Below, in pieces: positions 56,695 through 64,000 of a stretch of DNA of 64,000 bases. Positions within the stretch are counted from its first letter, which is position 1. The number at the start of each line of letters is the position of its first letter. The stretch comes from Pseudomonadota bacterium. GTDB lineage: Bacteria > Pseudomonadota > Gammaproteobacteria > UBA5335. A program made the translations under genes and the position numbers. The notes below the pieces were generated by a model. It saw nothing but the letters and a program-made list of their open reading frames with translations. It had not been told where the DNA came from and did not search any database. Where the stretch lies: the NCBI GenBank assembly GCA_034189865.1, contig JAXHTV010000008.1:37740-101739 (forward strand), in the 5' to 3' direction.

Positions 56695-58574
56695 CCTCGG
56701 TCATTGACCCGCGTACTCGGTAGCCAGCGGCGCAATGTCGCGAGCAGGCCGGCGGTGTCCAGGCCGCAGCTGGCCAAAAGCTCCTCACGGCTGCCATGTT
56801 CGAGGAAACGGTCGGGCAGCCCCAGTTGAAGTAGGGGGATCTGAGCCCCGTGGCTGGCCAGAAGTTCTCCCACCGCACTGCCCGCACCGCCGGCCACCGC
56901 GTTTTCCTCCAGCGTGACCAGATGGGTATGCTCCCGTGCCATAGCCAAAATCAGCTTCTCATCCAGCGGCTTGATAAACCGCATGTTGACCACGGTCGCA
57001 TTCAAGGTGCGGGCGATGGTCATAGCAGGCTCGACCATGGCTCCGAAGGCCAACAGGGCCACATCGCGTCCTTCTCGCCGGACTTCGGCTTGTCCGATAG
57101 CTAGCGCCTCCATCTTCGAGGCGGTCGCTAGGCCCGGTCCGCTGCCGCGCGGATACCGCACGGCGGTCGGGCTATCCAGGGTGTGGGCGGTGTATAACAT
57201 GTTCCGGCATTCGGGCTCATCCGCCGGGGCCATGATGGTGAAGTTCGGCAGGCAACGAAGGTAACTGAGGTCGAAGCTGCCGTGATGGGTGGCACCGTCC
57301 GCACCCACCAACCCGGCCCGGTCGATGGCAAACACCACCGGCAGATTCTGGATGGCCACATCATGGATGGCTTGGTCATAGGCGCGTTGCAGGAACGTCG
57401 AATAGATCGCCACCACCGGCTTGAGTCCATCGCAGGCCATGCCGGCGGCCAAGGTGACGGCGTGCTGCTCGGTAATGCCGGTATCGAAGTAGCGCTCCGG
57501 GAAGCGTTGTTCGAATCCCACCATTCCCGAACCTTCCCGCATGGCGGGTGTGATGCCAATGACTCGGGGATCCTGCTGGGCCATATCGCATAACCACTGA
57601 CCGAACACCTGACTGTAGGTGGGTTTGGATGGGCTTTTCTTGGCTGCGAACTGTCCGGTTTCGGGGTCAAATGCGCTGACCCCATGCCATTTCACGGGGT
57701 CGGCTTCGGCGGGCGCAAAGCCTTTTCCTTTGCGGGTAACGACGTGTAAGAACTGGGGTCCATCCAAGTCCTTGACGTTTTGCAGCGTGCGAACCAAAGC
57801 GTCCACGTCATGACCGTCCACTGGACCGATATAGTTCCAGCCCAACTCTTCGAAAAGCGTTCCGGGCACCACCATGCCTTTGACGTGCTCCTCCGCCCGT
57901 TTCGCGAACTCATGTACTGGCGGTACGTTCTTCAGAACTTTTTTCCCGCTTTCGCGCAGGGTGGTGTAAAGATGGCTGGAAAGAATTTCCGTCAAGTAGT
58001 TGGACAGCCCGCCCACGTTGGGTGAAATGGACATGTCGTTGTCGTTGAGGATGACCAATAGGTTGGGCCGAACGTGGCCGGCGTGGGCGAGTGCTTCGTA
58101 AGCCATACCGCCCGTCATGGCGCCGTCACCGATGATGGCCACTGCCCGCCGGCGGATCGCTTGCAGTTGGGCGGCGACCGCCATGCCCATGGCCGCACTG
58201 ATGGAGGTGCTGGAATGCCCAACGCCGAAATGATCATATGGGCTCTCGGCGCGTTTTGGGAACGGTGCCAGCCCGCCAAATTTTCGGATCGTGCCGAGCT
58301 GATTGCGCCGGCCGGTCAGTATTTTATGGGGATAGGTTTGATGACCGACATCCCACACCAGCCGGTCTTCCGGGGTGTTGTAGACGTAATGCAGCGCAAT
58401 GGTGAGTTCAACGGTGCCCAGGTTGGCGGCGAAATGTCCGCCCGATACGCCCACAGTTTCGATCAGAAAAGCACGAAGTTCCGTCGCCAGTTGGCCAAGT
58501 TGGTCCTCCGGCAGTCGGCGCAGATCGTTCGGCGATTCGATGTTCGCCAACAATGGATAGGATGCGTGTTTCAT
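56691..58574 (-). CDS. dxs: 1-deoxy-D-xylulose-5-phosphate synthase
   Basis: A 627-residue TPP enzyme condensing pyruvate and glyceraldehyde 3-phosphate, the first step of the MEP isoprenoid pathway. [15 protein letters not shown], the TPP/Mg motif [18 protein letters not shown], and the transketolase pyrimidine domain [16 protein letters not shown] are present. Length matches the family. It is the last gene of xseB-ispA-dxs, 63 bp after ispA, and converges with nudB with a 4-bp overlap. Confidence 0.98.
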   Translation of the reverse strand: MKHASYPLLANIESPNDLRRLPEDQLGQLATELRAFLIETVGVSGGHFAANLGTVELTIALHYVYNTPEDRLVWDVGHQTYPHKILTGRRNQLGTIRKFGGLAPFPKRAESPYDHFGVGHSSTSISAAMGMAVAAQLQAIRRRAVAIIGDGAMTGGMAYEALAHAGHVRPNLLVILNDNDMSISPNVGGLSNYLTEILSSHLYTTLRESGKKVLKNVPPVHEFAKRAEEHVKGMVVPGTLFEELGWNYIGPVDGHDVDALVRTLQNVKDLDGPQFLHVVTRKGKGFAPAEADPVKWHGVSAFDPETGQFAAKKSPSKPTYSQVFGQWLCDMAQQDPRVIGITPAMREGSGMVGFEQRFPERYFDTGITEQHAVTLAAGMACDGLKPVVAIYSTFLQRAYDQAIHDVAIQNLPVVFAIDRAGLVGADGATHHGSFDLSYLRCLPNFTIMAPADEPECRNMLYTAHTLDSPTAVRYPRGSGPGLATASKMEALAIGQAEVRREGRDVALLAFGAMVEPAMTIARTLNATVVNMRFIKPLDEKLILAMAREHTHLVTLEENAVAGGAGSAVGELLASHGAQIPLLQLGLPDRFLEHGSREELLASCGLDTAGLLATLRRWLPSTRVNDRG

Positions 58575-58637
58575 GAAAGAAATCGGGCAGTGGTGTTACG
58601 TGTCATTATCGTAGCCGCACTCAGACGGAGCAAGCGC

Positions 58638-59537
58638 TTAGCGGTCCCGCGAAAGCAGGTAGCCGCTTAATTCCTTCAAGGGTTTTGCTGCTGCGCCGAA
58701 GTGTTCGAGTTCCAATAAGGCGTTCTGGTAGCAGGCGTGAAACTTCTGGCGGGTCTTCTCCAGCCCCAACAACGCCGGGTAAGTGGCTTTTTCGCGAGCC
58801 TCGTCGGCGCCTTGGCGTTTCCCCAGCGTTGCCGTGTCGGCAGTGACATCCAAAATGTCATCTTGTATTTGAAACGCCAAGCCAATGTGGCAGGCAAATT
58901 GCTCCAGCCGCTGGTAGTTGGGGTCGTCCGGCGCCAGTGCGGCATCCGCGGCCATCAACACAGATGCCCGAATGAGTGCCCCGGTTTTACGCTCGTGAAT
59001 TTGTTGTAGTGCTGTCAATTCCGGGCGGGACGCTTCGGCCGCCAGATCCATGGCCTGCCCGCCGACCATGCCCACCGATCCACAGGCAACAGCCAGAGTT
59101 TTGATCATTCGCACGCAGGCTTTTGTATTCAGCCCAGCCGCTTGTTGGCACAGGCATTCAAACGCCAGGGCTTGTAGCGCATCGCCCACCAGAATCGCCG
59201 TGGCTTCATCGAATGCTCTATGGCATGTGGGTTTTCCACGCCGCAGGTCGTCATCGTCCATGGCCGGGAGGTCGTCGTGCACCAGCGAGTAGGCATGTAT
59301 CAGTTCCACCGCGCAGGCGGCTCCGTCGAGCTGGCTCAGTGGAATACCGAGTGTTTCCCCGGTGGCGTAGCACAACGCTGGCCGAACGCGCTTGCCCGGG
59401 CCCAAAACGACATAGCGCATGGCCTCGTGAAGGCGGCACGGTGTCGAGTCGGCCGGCGGCAGACAGCGTTCCAGTGCGGCGCCGATCCGCGTTCGGTAGG
59501 TGTCCAGCGCGGAAGCCTGATCCGGGGCGTTTGGCAT
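58638..59537 (-). CDS. ispA: Farnesyl diphosphate synthase
   Basis: A 299-residue short-chain prenyl transferase. First Asp-rich motif DDLPAMDDDDLRRGKP, second motif QIQDDILDVT. The residues before the first motif (HAYSLVHDDLP) are typical of the bacterial FPP/GPP group. ATG 59537 is 4 bp beyond the xseB stop; the longer upstream frame is a shadow of xseB. Product chain length (C15 or C20) cannot be fixed by eye. Confidence 0.95.
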   Translation of the reverse strand: MPNAPDQASALDTYRTRIGAALERCLPPADSTPCRLHEAMRYVVLGPGKRVRPALCYATGETLGIPLSQLDGAACAVELIHAYSLVHDDLPAMDDDDLRRGKPTCHRAFDEATAILVGDALQALAFECLCQQAAGLNTKACVRMIKTLAVACGSVGMVGGQAMDLAAEASRPELTALQQIHERKTGALIRASVLMAADAALAPDDPNYQRLEQFACHIGLAFQIQDDILDVTADTATLGKRQGADEAREKATYPALLGLEKTRQKFHACYQNALLELEHFGAAAKPLKELSGYLLSRDR

Positions 59538-59541
59538 GCGC

Positions 59542-59781
59542 TCAGTTTTCTTCCGGTTCGAAAGGTGTGAGCGTTTGTTCGCCGTCCGTTTCCGCGAGCA
59601 CGCGAACTTTTTGTTCCGCGTTTTGCAGCGCGCGCTGGCAGGTGCGCGTGAGTGCGATCCCGCGTTCAAACTGACTGAGTGATTGCTCCAGCGGCAACTC
59701 GCCTTTTTCCAGGTCTTCGACCAGTTTTTCCAGCTCGGCTAGCGCATGCTCAAAATCGCTACCGTTTGGTTTGTCGCTCAC
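59542..59781 (-). CDS. xseB: Exodeoxyribonuclease VII small subunit
   Basis: A 79-residue helical subunit that wraps XseA. The motif [20 protein letters not shown] followed by [12 protein letters not shown] is the family signature. It is the first gene of the operon with ispA and dxs. xseA is not in the window. It diverges from the rubrerythrin gene. Confidence 0.95.
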   Translation of the reverse strand: MSDKPNGSDFEHALAELEKLVEDLEKGELPLEQSLSQFERGIALTRTCQRALQNAEQKVRVLAETDGEQTLTPFEPEEN

Positions 59782-59874
59782 GTCGGGGGATGCCTCTCAA
59801 ACTCGGAAATGACGATGCCTATATATGGTGCCCGATCCGGTATGCAATGATCTAGTCAACGCCATCGAGCTCGG

Positions 59875-59902
59875 TTGACACAAGGGGGTACGGGCGTAGA
59901 AT
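59875..59902 (+). promoter_or_regulatory. Strong sigma-70 promoter of rubrerythrin
   Basis: A perfect TTGACA (59875-59880), a 16-bp spacer and TAGAAT (59897-59902, 5/6). The start site should lie near 59909, giving a leader of about 85 nt. Confidence 0.8.
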
Positions 59903-59913
59903 CGGCATTCGAA

Positions 59914-59928
59914 TTAGAATAGTTCTAA
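59914..59928. promoter_or_regulatory. PerR-like operator upstream of rubrerythrin
   Basis: TTAGAAT-A-GTTCTAA is a 7-1-7 repeat with 6 of 7 symmetric pairs and agrees with the PerR box TTATAAT-N-ATTATAA at 11 of 14 positions. It lies just downstream of the -10, where a bound repressor would block transcription. Peroxide-sensing PerR controls rubrerythrin in other bacteria. A Fur-family protein other than PerR is also possible. Confidence 0.6.
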
Positions 59929-59992
59929 GTTTGATCGGTGGCCGATGGACCGAATAATCTCGCGTCATTAAGACTGACAGGAGGACACGACG

Positions 59993-60412
59993 ATGGAACT
60001 GAAAGAAAGCACCACTTTTGAGAATCTCAAGGCCGCATTTGCCGGCGAATCGCAAGCCAATCGCCGCTATCTGTATTTCGCCGCCAAGGCGGATGTCGAA
60101 GGCTACAATGACGTGGCCACGGTTTTTCGTTCCACGGCCGAAGGCGAAACCGGCCATGCCCATGGCCACCTCGAATATATGGAACCCGTGGGCGATCCCG
60201 CTACCGGCCTGCCCATCGGTGGTACGGCCGATAATTTGAAAGCGGCGATTGCCGGGGAGACCCACGAGTACACCGATATGTATCCCGGCATGGCGAAGAC
60301 CGCGCGTGAGGAAGGTTTCGATGAAATCGCGGACTGGTTCGAAACGCTGGCCAAGGCCGAGCGCTCCCATGCCAATCGTTTTCAGAAGGCGCTGGATAAT
60401 CTGGAAGCCTAG
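59993..60412 (+). CDS. rbr: Rubrerythrin, ferritin-like di-iron domain only
   Basis: A 139-residue peroxide reductase of the erythrin family. Di-iron ligands are visible in GESQANRRY (E19), [10 protein letters not shown] (E52, H55), [10 protein letters not shown] (E89, E92) and [10 protein letters not shown] (E123, H126). The C-terminal rubredoxin domain of classical rubrerythrin is missing, so an outside electron donor is needed. CAGGAGGACACGACG is a strong ribosome site. A terminator follows, then the Hdr-like and DUF3501 genes, which accompany this rubrerythrin type in other genomes and may supply electrons. Confidence 0.93.
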   Translation: MELKESTTFENLKAAFAGESQANRRYLYFAAKADVEGYNDVATVFRSTAEGETGHAHGHLEYMEPVGDPATGLPIGGTADNLKAAIAGETHEYTDMYPGMAKTAREEGFDEIADWFETLAKAERSHANRFQKALDNLEA

Positions 60413-60432
60413 ATTTTTTTGAGTCGCAGATT

Positions 60433-60469
60433 ACGCGGGTTGGTCTGGGTGGGCCTGCCCGCGTTTTTT
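60433..60469 (+). terminator. Terminator after rubrerythrin
   Basis: ACGCGGG (60433-60439) pairs with CCCGCGT (60458-60464) over an 18-nt loop that itself contains GG/CC pairs, then TTTTTT. It probably makes rubrerythrin mRNA far more abundant than that of the genes behind it. Confidence 0.78.
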
Positions 60470-60495
60470 CTGGTTTTCGGTATTCGGAGTGCATC

Positions 60496-61842
60496 ATGAG
60501 TGATCCGAAAAATCCGTTCCGCGAGGGGAGCCTGGAGGCCCCGACCCGGCACCCTCTCAACTGGCAGGATCCCGAGTTCTACAACGAGTCGTCGTTGTTT
60601 GAAGAACTCGAACGGGTGTTCGACATTTGCCATGGTTGCCGCCGCTGCTTCAATCTCTGCCATGCTTTCCCGACCCTGTTCGATGCGATCGATGAGTCCG
60701 ACTCGGGGGAACTCGACGGGGTCGACCGGTCGGTCTACTGGGACGTGGTGGACCACTGCTATCTGTGTGACATGTGCTACATGAGCAAGTGCCCCTACGT
60801 TCCGCCTCATCCGTGGAATGTGGATTTTCCGCATCTCATGTTGCGTGCCAAGGCCGTGAAGTATCACAAAGGCGAATCCCGGCTGCGGGACCGGGTTTTG
60901 ACTTCAACCGACCTCGTCGGTCGTTTGGCCGGAATTCCAGTGGTGGCTGAGGCGGTCAATGCCGCCAATCGCTCGGCTGTATTTCGTCAAGGTTTGGAGA
61001 GCGTGCTCGGTGTCCATCGGGATGCGCCCATACCGGCCTACCACAGCAAGACGCTGCGCAAGCGCCTGTCCAACCGCGTCCCAGCGGCCGTTTCCGCCCG
61101 GCCGACTGAGGATACCCGTGGCCGCGTTGCCTTGTTTGCCACCTGCTATGGCAACCGCAACCATCCGGACTTGGGCGGTGATCTGGTGGCGGTCTTCGAG
61201 CACAACGGGATCCCCGTCACGTTGGTGGACAAAGAGCAATGTTGCGGCATGCCTAAGCTCGAACTGGGTGATTTAGAGGCCGTTCGGCGCGCCAAAGAGG
61301 CGAATATTCCAGGTCTGCTGGCGATGATCGAAGCCGGGTGGGACATCGTCGCGCCGGTTCCCAGTTGCGTGTTGATGTTCAAACAGGAGTTACCACTGAT
61401 GTTTCCGGACGATCCGGATGTCCGGACCGTACAGGCACACTTTTTTGATCCGTTCGATTACCTGATGCGACGGCGCCGGGCCGGTGAACTCAAGCTGGAT
61501 TTCAAACAATCCTTGGGCAAAGTGAGCTATCACGTGCCGTGTCATCTGCGGGTTCAGAATATCGGTTTGAAGACCCGGGATATTTTGGCCCTGGTGCCCG
61601 ACACGCAAGTCGAGGTCATCGAGCGTTGTTCGGGGCACGATGGCACCTACGCGGTCAAAAAGGAGTATTACGATACGGCGCGTAAAATCGCTAAACCGGT
61701 GGTGACGAAAGTTCATAAAGCAGCGCCTGATCATTTCGGTAGTGATTGCCCCATGGCCGGCGTGCAGATCGCCCACGGATTGGAGGGACGGCCGGCGCCG
61801 GAGCACCCGATGCGGATGCTCCGCGTGGCCTACGGTATCTGA
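60496..61842 (+). CDS. Heterodisulfide reductase-like (GlpC-type) Fe-S oxidoreductase
   Basis: A 448-residue soluble electron-transfer protein. Two 4Fe-4S motifs: CHGCRRCFNLC (about 45-55) and CYLCDMCYMSKCP (about 93-105). Then two cysteine-rich CCG regions: the first complete (CYGNRNHP ... EQCCGMPKLELGD ... PVPSC), the second altered to CSG (PCHLRVQNIG ... ERCSGHDGTYAVKK ... DCPMAG). This resembles HdrD/GlpC and glycolate oxidase GlcF subunits. No membrane anchor is seen. GGAGTGCATC precedes the ATG. With rubrerythrin upstream and DUF3501 downstream it may pass electrons to rubrerythrin; that role is inferred. Confidence 0.85.
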   Translation: MSDPKNPFREGSLEAPTRHPLNWQDPEFYNESSLFEELERVFDICHGCRRCFNLCHAFPTLFDAIDESDSGELDGVDRSVYWDVVDHCYLCDMCYMSKCPYVPPHPWNVDFPHLMLRAKAVKYHKGESRLRDRVLTSTDLVGRLAGIPVVAEAVNAANRSAVFRQGLESVLGVHRDAPIPAYHSKTLRKRLSNRVPAAVSARPTEDTRGRVALFATCYGNRNHPDLGGDLVAVFEHNGIPVTLVDKEQCCGMPKLELGDLEAVRRAKEANIPGLLAMIEAGWDIVAPVPSCVLMFKQELPLMFPDDPDVRTVQAHFFDPFDYLMRRRRAGELKLDFKQSLGKVSYHVPCHLRVQNIGLKTRDILALVPDTQVEVIERCSGHDGTYAVKKEYYDTARKIAKPVVTKVHKAAPDHFGSDCPMAGVQIAHGLEGRPAPEHPMRMLRVAYGI

Positions 61843-61874
61843 CAAATCGCGATGGGCGCGGGAGGTTCTTTGAG

Positions 61875-62462
61875 ATGGCAGCATTGACCCGGGCGGAGTT
61901 GTACTCGCTGGAACAATACGCCGAGATACGGGACGAATTTCGGCGTCGGGTGATGGCGCACAAGCAAAATCGCTCGGTGCAACTCGGACCCAATGCCCGG
62001 CTGTTGTTTGAGGATCGATTGACCATTCAGTATCAGATACAGGAAATGCTGCGGGCCGAGCGTATTTTCGAGACTGCCGGTATTCAGGAAGAACTCGCCG
62101 CTTACAACCCGCTGATTCCCGATGGCACCAACTGGAAAGCCACGCTGATGATCGAATTCCCCGATCCCGCCGAGCGTCAGCAGCGACTCAAAGCGTTGAT
62201 CGGTGTCGAAGACAAGGTGTGGGTTCGCGTGGAGGGTTTCGATCCCGTCCGGGCGATTGCCGATGAGGATCTGGACCGGGAAACGGAGGAGAAAACCTCG
62301 TCGGTGCATTTTCTTCGCTTCGAGTTGTCACCAGAACAGGTGCAAGCTGTGCGGAGTGGTTCGGCTATTGCTATGGGGATCGATCATCCCCAGTATCGAC
62401 ATGCAGCCGATCCCATCCCCTCCAACGTGGCCCGGTCGCTGGCGGAGGACTTGGCGGGTTGA
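61875..62462 (+). CDS. DUF3501 family protein
   Basis: A 195-residue protein, confidently of family DUF3501 (LTRAELYSLEQYAEIRDEFR; LFEDRLTIQYQIQEMLRAER; YNPLIPDGTNWKATLMIEFP). No cysteines or cofactor motifs are evident and its biochemical role is unknown. The start follows GGGAGGTTCTTTGAG. It lies 32 bp after the Hdr-like gene, so the two should be co-translated. Its repeated association with rubrerythrin and an Hdr-like protein suggests a structural or adaptor part in that redox chain. Confidence 0.9.
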   Translation: MAALTRAELYSLEQYAEIRDEFRRRVMAHKQNRSVQLGPNARLLFEDRLTIQYQIQEMLRAERIFETAGIQEELAAYNPLIPDGTNWKATLMIEFPDPAERQQRLKALIGVEDKVWVRVEGFDPVRAIADEDLDRETEEKTSSVHFLRFELSPEQVQAVRSGSAIAMGIDHPQYRHAADPIPSNVARSLAEDLAG

Positions 62463-62570
62463 TGGTCGATTGACCGCCTTTCTCGCGGGATTGGAGGTGG
62501 GTTACACTGCTGCGATCTCAAGCGGCCGGGACGTGCACACGGCACGAATGTCAACGAAGCGACGGAGTTC

Positions 62571-64000
62571 ATGAGTCAAGATTACAATGCAGCAGCCATT
62601 GAGGTGCTCAGTGGCTTGGACCCTGTCCGGCGTCGGCCGGGTATGTATACCGACATCGCGCGACCCAACCACCTTGCTCAAGAACTCATTGACAACAGCG
62701 TCGACGAAGCCATCGCGGGTCATGCCCGCCAGATAGACGTTGTTCTTTTTGCCGATGGCTCGCTGGAAGTTCGCGACGATGGCCGCGGTATGCCCGTGGA
62801 TGAGCACCCCGAGGAGCGTGTTCCAGGTGTCGAACTGATTCTCACGCGGCTGCATGCGGGCGGTAAGTTTTCGGACAGAGCCTATCGCTACGCCGGTGGT
62901 CTGCATGGGGTCGGCGTGTCCGTCGTGAACGCCTTGTCCAGCCGGCTCGACGTGCACATTCGTCGCGACGGTCGCCTGTGGGAAATGCGTTTTGCCGACG
63001 GTGTCAAGCAATCCGAGTTGACGGTTGTCGATACCGTCCGGAAGCAAGACACCGGCACCACGGTGCGATTCTGGCCCGATGGCCAGTTTTTCGACACGGC
63101 CCAGTTCTCCGTCTCCCGACTCAAGCAAGTGCTGCGCGCCAAGGCGGTGCTTTGTCCGGGGTTGAATATCCGCTTTTCCAATGAGGCCACGGGTGAACAG
63201 TGCACCTGGATGTATCAGGATGGTCTCAAGGACTATCTCGCGGATGCGCTTGCCTCGTTTGACCGTCTACCCCCAGAACTTTTTGTCGGCAGCACTCAGG
63301 AAGAGGTCTACGAGCTCGAGTGGGCTTTATGCTGGCTGCCGGCAGAAGGTCAGCCCGTGGCGGAAAGTTATGTAAATCTCATCCCGACACCCCAGGGCGG
63401 AACCCATGTGAACGGGTTACGCTCCGGTTTGACCGATGCGATCCGGGAGTTTTGCGAGTTCCGCAATCTATTGCCCCGCGGCGTCAAAATCAGCCCGGAA
63501 GACGTTTGGGAGCGAATCAGCTTCGTCCTTTCCTTGAAGCTGAAAGAACCGCAGTTTTCCGGACAAACCAAGGAGCGTTTGGCCTCCCGTGTCGCTGCAG
63601 GATATGTTTCCACTACGGTCAAAGACGCGTTCAGTCTCTGGTTGAATCAGCACACCGACGTTGGTGAGCGGTTGGCGACACTGGCAGTGGAACGAGCGCA
63701 GGCGCGTCTGCGGGCCAGTAAGCAAGTGGTCCGCAAACGTGTTGCCACGGGACCGGCGTTGCCCGGCAAGCTGGCCGATTGCGTCACCAGCGACTTGAAT
63801 CACAGCGAGTTGTTTTTGGTGGAAGGGGATTCGGCCGGTGGCTCGGCGAAGCAGGCCCGGGCGCGAGACACCCAGGCTGTGATGCCGCTGCGGGGGAAAA
63901 TTCTTAATACCTGGGAAGTGGCCGTCGGTCAGGTGTTGGCCTCACAAGAAGTCCATGACATCTCAGTGGCCATCGGCGTGGAGCCCGGATCGAATCGCCT
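62571..64000 (+). CDS. parE: DNA topoisomerase IV subunit B (partial, 3' end beyond window)
   Basis: 476 codons are visible. ParE is the ATPase subunit that with ParC decatenates chromosomes. The N-terminal GHKL ATPase shows LDPVRRRPGMYTD, DNSVDEAIAGH, DDGRGMP and GGLHGVGVSVVNA. The transducer follows, then the TOPRIM start LVEGDSAGGSAKQAR. Sequence is closer to E. coli ParE than GyrB (for example YRYAGGLHGVG, SYVNLIPTPQGGTHVNGLR). The ribosome site CGGAG lies only 3 nt before the ATG, so initiation may be weak. Confidence 0.97.
   Translation, partial: MSQDYNAAAIEVLSGLDPVRRRPGMYTDIARPNHLAQELIDNSVDEAIAGHARQIDVVLFADGSLEVRDDGRGMPVDEHPEERVPGVELILTRLHAGGKFSDRAYRYAGGLHGVGVSVVNALSSRLDVHIRRDGRLWEMRFADGVKQSELTVVDTVRKQDTGTTVRFWPDGQFFDTAQFSVSRLKQVLRAKAVLCPGLNIRFSNEATGEQCTWMYQDGLKDYLADALASFDRLPPELFVGSTQEEVYELEWALCWLPAEGQPVAESYVNLIPTPQGGTHVNGLRSGLTDAIREFCEFRNLLPRGVKISPEDVWERISFVLSLKLKEPQFSGQTKERLASRVAAGYVSTTVKDAFSLWLNQHTDVGERLATLAVERAQARLRASKQVVRKRVATGPALPGKLADCVTSDLNHSELFLVEGDSAGGSAKQARARDTQAVMPLRGKILNTWEVAVGQVLASQEVHDISVAIGVEPGSNR

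Overview
The window reads as one contiguous piece of a GC-rich gammaproteobacterial chromosome. Gene order supports this: bamD divergent from rluD-pgeF-clpB, as in Escherichia coli; xseB-ispA-dxs; pilS-pilR beside pilA; aspS-nudB; and a ParE closely similar to the enterobacterial protein. The genus cannot be fixed. No rRNA, tRNA, CRISPR array, insertion sequence or phage gene was seen. Both ends cut genes: a DHSGM-repeat protein on the left and parE on the right.

Layout. 1-3412 (minus) is an exported copper-handling block: a Tat-exported copper storage protein, a small secreted protein, a two-domain multicopper oxidase and a copper-resistance-type repeat protein. 3513-10254 (minus) holds gltD, gltB and a hemerythrin-like protein. 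10819-20379 (plus) is a tight run of pckA, glgP and the NAD-linked NiFe hydrogenase hoxFUYH with its protease hoxW, so gluconeogenesis, glycogen breakdown and H2/NAD(H) exchange may share a transcript. 20392-32164 is mostly lipid metabolism and general functions: a class V aminotransferase-like enzyme, an SDR, fadD, fadH, a YihY membrane protein, a thiopurine methyltransferase, a PilB/GspE ATPase and a thioesterase. 32352-35702 carries trxC, an unknown protein, an XRE regulator and an AlkB-like monooxygenase.

36000-43667 (minus) is a type IV pilin locus. It holds pilS, pilR and pilA with a textbook sigma-54 promoter, followed by a membrane phosphotransferase-like enzyme of the sulfatase fold and a Wzy/O-antigen-ligase-type protein. 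The last two probably decorate the pilin. 43976-56694 is core metabolism and housekeeping: sucCD, nadE, a nitroreductase, bamD, rluD, pgeF, clpB, a FmdB-type zinc ribbon protein, aspS and nudB. 56691-59781 (minus) is xseB-ispA-dxs. 59993-62462 (plus) is a peroxide-defence type cluster: rubrerythrin behind a strong promoter with a PerR-like operator, a heterodisulfide-reductase-like Fe-S protein and a DUF3501 protein. parE follows.

The mix of a bidirectional hydrogenase, glycogen phosphorylase, rubrerythrin, hemerythrin, ANR/FNR-type boxes and an alkane-hydroxylase-like enzyme suggests a facultative or microaerophilic, metabolically flexible bacterium. The features most worth following up are the nested inverted repeat in the leader of the multicopper oxidase, the pckA-glgP-hox arrangement with its Trp-rich 26-codon leader ORF, the pilA-phosphotransferase-ligase cassette, and the rubrerythrin/Hdr-like/DUF3501 module. 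All start choices, operators and promoters were judged by eye.
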